Source of the DNA: Desulfurobacteriaceae bacterium
GTDB lineage: Bacteria > Aquificota > Aquificia > Desulfurobacteriales > Desulfurobacteriaceae
Assembly: GCA_027013575.1 (NCBI GenBank)
Contig: JALWGN010000055.1
Span: forward strand, 1 to 34,629
DNA: 34,629 nucleotides
Direction: 5' to 3'
The notes beneath the pieces were generated by a model. It ran no database searches, was not told where the DNA came from, and saw only the letters and a program-made list of their open reading frames with translations. Shown in pieces: positions 10,127 through 17,804 of this stretch (position 1 is its first letter; each line of letters opens with the position of its first letter). The translations under genes and the position numbers were made by a program.

Positions 10127-11992
10127 ATGAGGAGATTCCTGACCGTTGCAACGGTTGTAGCCCTTTCGGTTCCTGCGTTTGCTCAGGGCAGTGAGCCGGA
10201 GGTAACCGTAACGGCCACAAGGGTTTCTGTTCCGGTTGAGAACGTTGGAGACGACGTTGACATCATCACACAGGAGCAGATTAAAGAGATGGGGTTCACC
10301 TCAATTACAGACGTCCTTAAGTACGTTGCCGGTGTTCATTTCTATTCAACCGGTGGATGGGGTAAGCAAAGTAACATTTTTGTTCAGGGACTTAAAGGTA
10401 GATATATTCTTGTTCTTGTTAACGGAGCGCCTGTAAACGACCCCTCAACTCCCGATGGAAATGCTAACTTTGAGTGGATAGACCTGGACAACGTTGAAAA
10501 GATTGAAGTTCTTAAAGGTTCCCAGAGTGCCCTTTACGGTTCTGAGGCTATAGCTGGCGTTATAAACATAATTACGAAGAAACCGGAGAAAAATACTTTT
10601 TCCGTTCGCCTTGAAGGAGGTAAATACAAGACCTTTAAAGAAAACATTTACGGAGCTCTTAGACTTAAAAGCGGTTTCTTAAGCTTTTCAGCAGAAAACT
10701 TTAAAACAAACGGCTTCAGTGCTACAAACGAAAAGGCTGGAAAGTGGACTTACAACGAAGATAACGACCCGTTCCACTACACAACGGGAACAGTTTCTTT
10801 TGGTTACTTCCCTTCTGAAAATGTTAAGCTCTATGGAGACTTTTTAGTAAAGGGAGGATATACAGACTACGATGCCGGAACTTTCCCGGCAAGAACAGAC
10901 TACGACAGGCTCTTTTCAGACCTGAAGGCTGAAATCGTCTCATCGGATAACCTCTCCTGGGAAATTCTTTTAAGTAACAATAAGGAAAACAGGGAATCTT
11001 TTGATTCAGGTCATGGAATTTATAATGGAATAACAAGATTCATTTCTATTTCTCCAACATATTATTTAAATAATAATGCTTTTCTAAAACTTAGTGCTTC
11101 TTACAGGTATGAAAAAGTGAGATCTGATTATTTCAATCCTATTTATAATTCCCATTTTACTGCCAACAAAAGTCAATTTATTCGATCACTTTTCATAGAG
11201 GGTTATACGGAGTTCCACTCTGTTTCAATCTCTGCAGCAGGAAGGGTTGATAACCATAGCAGGTTTGGAAGTCATGGAACGTATAAACTCTCGCTCTCTT
11301 ACAGGTTTTCTCCAACTAAAACTCTTATTAAGGGGCAGTATGGAACCGGCTTCAAAGCTCCAACCATTTCGGAACTCTATGGCTACTACACATCTCCTTA
11401 TGGGAAAACAGTTGGAAACCCAAACCTTGACCCTGAAAAGTCTGAAGGCTGGAACATAACCCTTCAGCAGGATATTCCACTTTTAAAGACTTCAGTTTCT
11501 GCAGCCTACTTTAAAAACAGAGTTTGGGACAGGATAACTACAGTCAAGAATGGGACAACTACAACGTACACAAACTCAGGAAAACTCAGAACGGAAGGCC
11601 TTGAGCTGAAAGGAGAAATTTCTCCGTTTGACTTCCTCAAAGTTTACGGAAACTATACTCATACAAACGTTGTTGGGAAAGAAAGCGATAAGCTCAGGAT
11701 ACCAAAAGACAGCTTTACTCTAGGATTTAAGCTTAGCTACGGTAGGTTAACCTTTAACGGCTGGGCAGAACACTATAGCTCAAGGAAAGATTTGGACTAC
11801 TCAACTTGGCCTGCAAGAGTTGTTAGACTTTCAGCTTTCACAACCTATAACTGCTACGTCTCCTACGCTTTAAACGACAGGGTTAACCTTTACGCTAAGG
11901 GAGTAAACCTGACAGATAAGAAGTACGAGCTTGCCTACGGATACAACACTATGGGGAGAGCTCTCTTCGTCGGAACGGACTTCAGGTTTTAA
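10127..11992 (+). CDS. btuB: TonB-dependent outer membrane receptor, BtuB-like
   Basis: Signal peptide, plug domain ITQEQIKEMGFTSITDVLKYVAGV...IEVLKGSQSALYGSEAIAGVINIITKKP, C-terminal beta-barrel ending in F; same operon. Confidence 0.9.
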   Translation: MRRFLTVATVVALSVPAFAQGSEPEVTVTATRVSVPVENVGDDVDIITQEQIKEMGFTSITDVLKYVAGVHFYSTGGWGKQSNIFVQGLKGRYILVLVNGAPVNDPSTPDGNANFEWIDLDNVEKIEVLKGSQSALYGSEAIAGVINIITKKPEKNTFSVRLEGGKYKTFKENIYGALRLKSGFLSFSAENFKTNGFSATNEKAGKWTYNEDNDPFHYTTGTVSFGYFPSENVKLYGDFLVKGGYTDYDAGTFPARTDYDRLFSDLKAEIVSSDNLSWEILLSNNKENRESFDSGHGIYNGITRFISISPTYYLNNNAFLKLSASYRYEKVRSDYFNPIYNSHFTANKSQFIRSLFIEGYTEFHSVSISAAGRVDNHSRFGSHGTYKLSLSYRFSPTKTLIKGQYGTGFKAPTISELYGYYTSPYGKTVGNPNLDPEKSEGWNITLQQDIPLLKTSVSAAYFKNRVWDRITTVKNGTTTTYTNSGKLRTEGLELKGEISPFDFLKVYGNYTHTNVVGKESDKLRIPKDSFTLGFKLSYGRLTFNGWAEHYSSRKDLDYSTWPARVVRLSAFTTYNCYVSYALNDRVNLYAKGVNLTDKKYELAYGYNTMGRALFVGTDFRF

Positions 11993-11997
11993 CCGTT

Positions 11998-12025
11998 CGG
12001 GGCGCTCCGCCCCGCTATAATTTTT
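11998..12025 (+). terminator. Hairpin at end of B12 operon (probable terminator) merging into a TATAAT
   Basis: CGGGGCG-CTC-CGCCCCG followed by CTATAATTTTT. Confidence 0.55.
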
Positions 12026-12028
12026 CCT

Positions 12029-12820
12029 ATGGAAAGGAGAGTTTTGGTTGCAGGAGCTTCCGGCTTTATAGGTTCCCACGTTGTTAAGGCTCTCTCTGAA
12101 AGAGGTTATGAACCTATTCTCATTTCGCGAAACCCTGAAAAGTTAAAGGAGAAGTTCCCGGAGTTTCCCGTCTTTTCGGTTTTGGAGATTGAGAGTGCTT
12201 TCTCACTTAAACCGTTTGCTGTTGTTAACGCCGTTGGGATTTTAAAGGAAGAAGGTTCAACCTACGAAGAGGCTCACGTAAAGTTTACAGAGAAACTCAT
12301 TGAGCTCTCTAAAAAACACGGCGTTGGGAAGTTCGTCCAGATTTCAGCCCTTGGAACCTCGCCAGAAGAGAAGAGCCGTTACTTCAAGACCAAGTGGGAA
12401 GCTGAAGAGATTGTCAGAAAGAGCGAAATTCCCCACGCAATTCTGAGGCCGTCAATCGTTCTAGGAGAGGGTCAGAAGCTCTACGAGAATTTAAGGGAGC
12501 TCTCCCGTTTTCTGCCGGTTCTGGGAGCTCCCAGGATGAAAGTCCAGCCCGTTAGGGTTGAAAAGGTTGTTGATGCTGTTTTAGAGGCCGTTGAGTGCCG
12601 GATTACGGGAACTGTGGAGCTCTGCGGAGACGAGGTTGTTACGATGGCGGAGCTCTTTAGAAGAGTTTTAAGGGAGATGGGAATAAAAAGGCCGGTTTTT
12701 GAGGTTCCTAAGTTTCTGCTCTTTCCACTGGCCGTTTTAAAGGTTGGTGGCCTTGACCTGGAACAGATTAAGATGATTAAGGACAACACCTGTAAAGGAG
12801 ATGCTAAAGATGTTAGATGA
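12029..12820 (+). CDS. NAD(P)-binding SDR / NDUFA9-like epimerase
   Basis: RRVLVAGASGFIGSHVVKAL...VNAVGILKEE...VQISALGTSPEEKSRYFKTKWEAEEIVRKS...ILRPSIVLGEG. Confidence 0.88.
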   Translation: MERRVLVAGASGFIGSHVVKALSERGYEPILISRNPEKLKEKFPEFPVFSVLEIESAFSLKPFAVVNAVGILKEEGSTYEEAHVKFTEKLIELSKKHGVGKFVQISALGTSPEEKSRYFKTKWEAEEIVRKSEIPHAILRPSIVLGEGQKLYENLRELSRFLPVLGAPRMKVQPVRVEKVVDAVLEAVECRITGTVELCGDEVVTMAELFRRVLREMGIKRPVFEVPKFLLFPLAVLKVGGLDLEQIKMIKDNTCKGDAKDVR

Positions 12821-13784
12821 GCTTTTTAACACTGCAGATGCCGTTTTAGAGGGAAGGGAGAGTATCAACAGGTTGCGCGAGTTCCCCGAGGGGAAACCTG
12901 AAAGAAGACCCGTTGAGAACCCGTTTAAAAGGTCTGCCCTTATAGTCTCCGGAGACCGTGTTAAACACCTGAGGAAAGTCTTTTCAAGGCCTGCAGACGT
13001 AATCATCTTCAACGTTGAAGACGGGGTTTCAGACGAGAATAAACCCTTTGCAAGGCTTCTAATAAGAAAGCTCCTCTTGAATACCGACTTTGACGGGAGT
13101 AAGGAGATAGTTATCCGCATCAACCCGATAGACTCCCCCTTCTTCTTCGACGACTTAACAGGGCTCCTTCCCGTACTTCCCCACGCTTTCCGCCTCAGCA
13201 AAGTTCGCTCTCCTGAAGAAGTTGTTGCTTTAGACAGGATCATCTCTGCCTACGAAACTTCAAGGGGAATTGAGAGAGGTTTTGTAAAGATTCAGCTCTC
13301 TGTAGAAACTCCCCAGGCCGTTGAGCGTCTGCCTGAAATCCTTTCGGCTTCAGACAGGATTAACGCCGTTTACCTCGGGATTTTAGACCTGTTTGCGGAG
13401 CTCTCCCTTCCACAGAGGTTTCAGTCCGGGAGGTTGGGGGAGTTTGTAAGGAGCTCCTTTGTCTTCCACTCCCGCTCCCGTGGAGTTTACCCGATAGCTC
13501 CGGCGTACCAGGACTACAAAGACCTTGAAGGTTTTGAGAGGGAAGCAGAGCTTGAAAGGGAGATGGGATTTGCCGGGAAGATGTGCATTTCTGTAAAGCA
13601 GGTTGAGTTAGCAAACAGGGTCTTTTCCCCAACGGAAGAGGAGGTAGAGGAGGCGAGGCAGATAGTTGAGGTTTACGAGAAGGCGATTGAGGAGGGGAAA
13701 GGAGGAGTTACCTGGAACGGGAAGTTTATAGATCAGCCAATTTACAGGAGCGCCCTCAACACTCTCCGTTTTTCCCGCCCTTAA
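12810..13784 (+). CDS. HpcH/HpaI aldolase / citrate lyase beta (CitE-like) family protein
   Basis: RSALIVSGDRVKHLRKVFSRPADVIIFNVEDGVSDENKPFAR...IVIRINPIDSPFFFDDL...IQLSVETPQAVERLPEIL...VYLGILDLFAEL; track start 12801, second ATG 12810. Confidence 0.8.
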   Translation: MLDELFNTADAVLEGRESINRLREFPEGKPERRPVENPFKRSALIVSGDRVKHLRKVFSRPADVIIFNVEDGVSDENKPFARLLIRKLLLNTDFDGSKEIVIRINPIDSPFFFDDLTGLLPVLPHAFRLSKVRSPEEVVALDRIISAYETSRGIERGFVKIQLSVETPQAVERLPEILSASDRINAVYLGILDLFAELSLPQRFQSGRLGEFVRSSFVFHSRSRGVYPIAPAYQDYKDLEGFEREAELEREMGFAGKMCISVKQVELANRVFSPTEEEVEEARQIVEVYEKAIEEGKGGVTWNGKFIDQPIYRSALNTLRFSRP

Positions 13785-14670
13785 AGAGCTTCTCTATCTT
13801 CTCCCACAGGGTTCTAACGACGGGGAGGGGGGTAATGTCTTTCCTCCTAACGGCGTAGAAGCACCGTTTTATCGTAAGCCCCTCCACCTTAACTATTCGT
13901 AACTTTCCGCACTCAACCTCGTCTTCAACCGAGTACTTTGAGACCAGCCCGAAGCCTGCTCCCCTCTTTACGGCCTCTTTTATGGCAGTGTTGCTTCCAA
14001 GGTAGGCTACGATTCTGAGGGTTTTCGGATCCAGCCCGCTCTTCCTCAGGGCCTCCTCAACCGTTCTTCTGGTTCCGGAGTCCTCCTCCCTGAAGATGAG
14101 GGGGAGCTCCGCCAGCTCTTCAACCTCTACTGAGCTCCTCTTAAAGTAGGGAGGAGCTATCAGAACTATCTCGTCGTCGTGGATCTTTTTTACTTCCAGC
14201 TTCGGGTCTCTCACTTCAAGGCCTACGAACCCAATGTCAAACGAGGGGAGCTGTTCTTTAAGGAGGGAAACGACTCTGCTTGAGTCAAAGATTTCAAGGA
14301 TAAAAGTAACTTCCGGGAAAGTCTCCCTGAGCTTCCTGAGAGCGTGGGGTATCAGGTAGTCTCCGGGAATGTTACTTGCTGCTATCTTTACGGTTCCGGA
14401 GTGGGGTTGCCTGTCTAAGGAGAGGAGCTCCGCCAGAGCCTCCTCCCTCTTTTTGAGTATCTCAACTGCGTGTCTGTAGAGTATCTTGGCCTCTGCCGTC
14501 GGAATAACTTTCCTCCCGACCCTGTCAAAGAGCTTCTTCCCGAGAATGTCTTCAAGGTGCTGAATGTGTGTGCTTACAGTGGGTTGAGAGAGCCCCAGCT
14601 GCTGAGCAGCCTTTGAGAAGCTCTGGTTCTCAAAGACCCTTGCGAAAACTTCAAGCTGTTTAATGTCCAT
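13756..14670 (-). CDS. LysR-family transcriptional regulator
   Basis: MDIKQLEVFARVFENQSFSKAAQQLGLSQPTVSTHIQHLEDILGKKLFDRVGRKVIPT wHTH plus periplasmic-binding-like effector domain. Confidence 0.93.
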   Translation of the reverse strand: MDIKQLEVFARVFENQSFSKAAQQLGLSQPTVSTHIQHLEDILGKKLFDRVGRKVIPTAEAKILYRHAVEILKKREEALAELLSLDRQPHSGTVKIAASNIPGDYLIPHALRKLRETFPEVTFILEIFDSSRVVSLLKEQLPSFDIGFVGLEVRDPKLEVKKIHDDEIVLIAPPYFKRSSVEVEELAELPLIFREEDSGTRRTVEEALRKSGLDPKTLRIVAYLGSNTAIKEAVKRGAGFGLVSKYSVEDEVECGKLRIVKVEGLTIKRCFYAVRRKDITPLPVVRTLWEKIEKLFKGGKNGEC

Positions 14671-14674
14671 ATCC

Positions 14675-14998
14675 CTACTCTAAACCAACGATTTTTAAGA
14701 TAACGTCAACAGTTACGAAAGAGAGAACGCCAGACATGATGATTGATATCATCGCTCCAAATCCCCAGACTATAGGGGGAAGTTTTAAAGCTTTAACGTA
14801 CTTTACGTAGTAGAGGAACGTAATAAAGGAAAATACGGCAGCTACTCCCAGTTTTAAACCAAAGTACTCCTGAAGGTTCAGAACTTTTGAGAAAATTCCT
14901 AAGGGTAAGAGGGAAAACATTGTCATCATGTAGAGTCCTACAATCGTAGCTCCTATCCCCAGCCCCTTTGCCAGGCCGTCGTTAAAACTTCTGGCCAT
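14675..14998 (-). CDS. Small membrane protein of unknown function (about 3 TM helices)
   Basis: 107 aa with hydrophobic segments; GAGGAGGTGAAC SD before ATG at 14998. Confidence 0.7.
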   Translation of the reverse strand: MARSFNDGLAKGLGIGATIVGLYMMTMFSLLPLGIFSKVLNLQEYFGLKLGVAAVFSFITFLYYVKYVKALKLPPIVWGFGAMISIIMSGVLSFVTVDVILKIVGLE

Positions 14999-15099
14999 AG
15001 TTCACCTCCTCATTTAATGGCTGAATATATATTCTACCAGGTTATCATTGGGAGAAACTGGCGGGTTTTGATTAAATTCGTTTAAAGTTTCTACCACGT

Positions 15100-15131
15100 A
15101 ACTTTAAAGGAGGTGTAGTTCCTTAAAAGTT
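15100..15131 (+). promoter_or_regulatory. Imperfect inverted repeat abutting the csp -35 (possible operator)
   Basis: AACTTTAAAGGA (15100-15111) / TCCTTAAAAGTT (15120-15131), one mismatch. Confidence 0.4.
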
Positions 15132-15158
15132 GACTTTCCCTTTCTGGGGTGTTAAATT
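15130..15158 (+). promoter_or_regulatory. Putative sigma70-type promoter of csp leader
   Basis: TTGACT (15130-15135) - 17 nt - TAAATT (15153-15158). Confidence 0.65.
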
Positions 15159-15198
15159 AGCTTTCAAGATACAGAAGGCAGCACGACGGAAACTGAGT

Positions 15199-15243
15199 AA
15201 AGCCCCGGAAGGCATGCCGTTTCTGCCTTCTGGGGCTTTTAAC
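15199..15243 (+). terminator. Strong terminator-like hairpin inside the 5' leader of csp (attenuator candidate)
   Basis: AAAGCCCCGGAAGGCA (15199-15214) / TGCCTTCTGGGGCTTT (15224-15239): 16 bp with one G-U, then TTTTAAC; no upstream same-strand gene to terminate. Confidence 0.75.
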
Positions 15244-15276
15244 TTTTTATAAGAAACTTTTAGAGAGGTAAGGAAC

Positions 15277-15483
15277 ATGGAAAAGCTCACAGGAACAGTA
15301 AAGTGGTTTGACTCCAAGAAGGGGTACGGCTTTATCACAGCCGACAACGGACAGGACGTTTTTGTCCACTACACAGGAATCAACGGTGAAGGTTTTAGAA
15401 CCCTTGAAGAGGGAGAGAGGGTTTCCTTCAACGTTACAGAGAGCGACAAAGGCCTTAAAGCTGTTGACGTAGAAAGGCTTTAA
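15277..15483 (+). CDS. csp: Cold-shock domain protein (CspA family)
   Basis: [30 protein letters not shown] (RNP1/RNP2). Confidence 0.96.
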   Translation: MEKLTGTVKWFDSKKGYGFITADNGQDVFVHYTGINGEGFRTLEEGERVSFNVTESDKGLKAVDVERL

Positions 15484-15515
15484 CTTAGAGAAATTCTACA
15501 TTTAGATTAGAATAG

Positions 15516-15565
15516 TTGCCACGGTTTCCGTCTGAAACGGCGGCGGGGCCGTGGCAATTTTTATT
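15516..15565 (+). terminator. Terminator-like hairpin between csp and the DEAD-box helicase gene
   Basis: TTGCCACGG (15516-15524) / CCGTGGCAA (15549-15557) followed by TTTTTATTT. Confidence 0.75.
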
Positions 15566-15590
15566 TAAGACACTTTAAAAGGAGAGGCGC

Positions 15591-16841
15591 ATGGAGTTTA
15601 GCTTTAGCCAGCTTGACGAGAGAATTCAGAAATCTTTAGAGGAGATGGGATTTGAGTCTCCAACTCCCATTCAGAAGGAGGCGATACCTGTAGCCCTTAA
15701 GGGAGAGGACATTGTAGGTCAGGCTCAGACAGGAACGGGAAAAACGGCAGCTTTTGGTATTCCCATAGTTGAGGGGATAAGCCCGAGGGAGAGAGGGGTA
15801 AAGGCGATAATTCTTACTCCTACAAGGGAGCTTGCAATTCAGGTAGCTCACGAGATCTCCCTTATCGGGAAGAACAAGGGGGTTTCTGCCTATCCCATTT
15901 ACGGCGGCGTTTCCATTGAGAGGCAGGCTAACATTCTTAAGAGAGGAAGGAACCAGGTAATTGTTGGAACTCCCGGAAGGGTGAAAGACCTCATAAACAG
16001 GGGAATTCTGAAGCTTGACAGGGTTCGTTACGCCGTTTTAGACGAAGCGGATCAGATGCTTGACATGGGTTTCATTGAGGATATTGAGGAGATCCTCTCT
16101 AAAACGCCGAAAGAGAAACAGACGATGCTCTTTTCTGCAACTATGCCGTACGAGATAAGGAAGCTGATAGATAACTACCTCAAGCCAGGTTACAGGTTTA
16201 TAAAGGTCAGTAAACAGCTTATCACTCCAAAGGTTAAACAGAGAGTTCTCCTCGTCAGGAGCGAGGACAAGCTGAAGGCACTTGAGAAGATCCTGAAGGA
16301 GAACGAAGGGACGGCAACTATCGTTTTTGTAAAGACGAAGAGGGATGCTGCAGATATTGAGAGGGAGCTCCAGCGTTGCGGAATAAACGCAAGGGCTATA
16401 CACGGAGACCTTTCCCAGAGACAGAGGGAGAACGTTTTAAAGGCTTTCAGAGAGGGCAGGGTAAAGGTTCTTGTGGCCACAGACGTTGCAGCCAGAGGTC
16501 TTGATATTAAAGACGTTGGCCTTGTTATCAACTACGAACTTCCTGAAAACCCTGAGAGCTACGTTCACAGGATAGGAAGGACGGGAAGGGCAGGAAGAGA
16601 GGGAACGGCAATAAGCCTTGTTGCCGAACCTGAGAAGAGGAGAATGTACAGGATTAAGGGACTAAAAGGGATAAGGCCTGAAAGGTTCAGAGTAAACGAT
16701 GTTAAGGAGCTGAAGGAGAAGCTCCTCTCTGAAGATGCCGGTAGAGTTCCTGAGAGAGTTAAGAGCCTTGCAAGGGAGCTCCTCCAGGAAAGGCCTGCAG
16801 AGGAGCTTGTTGCCCTTCTTCTCTCAAAGGTTATGAGGTAG
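15591..16841 (+). CDS. DEAD-box ATP-dependent RNA helicase
   Basis: Q-motif, AQTGTGKTAAFGIP, PTRELAIQ, TPGRVKDL, VLDEADQMLDMGF, SAT, HRIGRTGRAG. Confidence 0.97.
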   Translation: MEFSFSQLDERIQKSLEEMGFESPTPIQKEAIPVALKGEDIVGQAQTGTGKTAAFGIPIVEGISPRERGVKAIILTPTRELAIQVAHEISLIGKNKGVSAYPIYGGVSIERQANILKRGRNQVIVGTPGRVKDLINRGILKLDRVRYAVLDEADQMLDMGFIEDIEEILSKTPKEKQTMLFSATMPYEIRKLIDNYLKPGYRFIKVSKQLITPKVKQRVLLVRSEDKLKALEKILKENEGTATIVFVKTKRDAADIERELQRCGINARAIHGDLSQRQRENVLKAFREGRVKVLVATDVAARGLDIKDVGLVINYELPENPESYVHRIGRTGRAGREGTAISLVAEPEKRRMYRIKGLKGIRPERFRVNDVKELKEKLLSEDAGRVPERVKSLARELLQERPAEELVALLLSKVMR

Positions 16842-16858
16842 GCTTCTGGCCTGCCTCT

Positions 16859-17794
16859 TTAAAACGCCCCTATCTTCCTGAACTTCTGGTACCGGTCTTC
16901 CACAAGTTCTTCAGGAGAGAGCTTTTTAAGTTCATCAAGGTGTTTCTTTACGTATTTCCTGAAATTCTCAAAGGTCGTCTCCCAGTCTCTGTGGGCTCCC
17001 TCTAACGGTTCCGGGATTATCTCGTCAACTATTCCCAACTTTTCCAGCTCTTCTGCTGTGAGTTTTAGCGCTTCGGCTGCCTCTTTTACTTTGTCCTGAG
17101 ACTGCCAGAGAATTGCAGCGCACCCTTCCGGAGAGATTACCGAGTAGATGGAGTTTTCAAACATTAAGAGTCTGTTGGCAACAGAGATTGCCAGAGCTCC
17201 CCCACTTCCGCCCTCACCAATAACGACGCTAACGATGGGAACTTTCAGCTTTGACATCTCAAACAGGTTTCTTGCAATGGCCTCAGACTGACCGTGCTCT
17301 TCAGCCTCTATTCCGGGAAAGGCTCCCGGCGTATCAACCAGCGTGATAATCGGCTTTTTGAACTTCTCGGCCAGTTTCATAATCCTTAGGGCCTTCCTGT
17401 AGTCTTCCGGAAGTGGCATGCCGAAGTTTCTCTCTATCTTCTCCTTCGTGTCCCTTCCCTTCTCCTGACCGATTACGCATACGCTTTCACCTTCAAACTT
17501 TGCAAAGCCGGCAACTATCGCCTTTCCGTCTCCACAGTGGCGGTCGCCGTGGAGCTCCACAAAGTCCTCAAATACTGCCCTTATGTAGTCAACTGCGTGG
17601 GGGCGGTTGGGGTGGCGTGCTATCTGAACCCTATCCCAGGCAGAGAGGTTGCTGTAGAACTCCTCTATCTTCTTCTGAAACTTCTTCTCTATCTCTTCAA
17701 TTACTGTCGGGTCGTGTTTTCCCATCCGTTTCAGTTCCTCTATCTTCTTCCTGAGTCTGTCTACCTGAACTTCAAACTCGTGCAGTCCGGCCAT
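16859..17794 (-). CDS. accA: Acetyl-CoA carboxylase carboxyltransferase alpha subunit
   Basis: WDRVQIARHPNRPHAVDYIRAVFEDFVELHGDRHCGDGKAIVAG...DTPGAFPGIEAEEHGQSEAIARNL...GEGGSGGALAI...SPEGCAAILW. Confidence 0.96.
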   Translation of the reverse strand: MAGLHEFEVQVDRLRKKIEELKRMGKHDPTVIEEIEKKFQKKIEEFYSNLSAWDRVQIARHPNRPHAVDYIRAVFEDFVELHGDRHCGDGKAIVAGFAKFEGESVCVIGQEKGRDTKEKIERNFGMPLPEDYRKALRIMKLAEKFKKPIITLVDTPGAFPGIEAEEHGQSEAIARNLFEMSKLKVPIVSVVIGEGGSGGALAISVANRLLMFENSIYSVISPEGCAAILWQSQDKVKEAAEALKLTAEELEKLGIVDEIIPEPLEGAHRDWETTFENFRKYVKKHLDELKKLSPEELVEDRYQKFRKIGAF

Positions 17795-17804
17795 CTTTTC
17801 AACC

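Noticed and set aside
15130-15252. 40-codon open frame (TTG ACT TTC...TTA TAA) through the csp leader, possible leader peptide
   Set aside because: Start overlaps the -35 and is too far from the SD-like string; would not be transcribed from the predicted start site. No run of regulatory codons seen.
15123-15347. Minus-strand 74-aa ORF over the csp leader
   Set aside because: Overlaps csp and the leader hairpin; no support.
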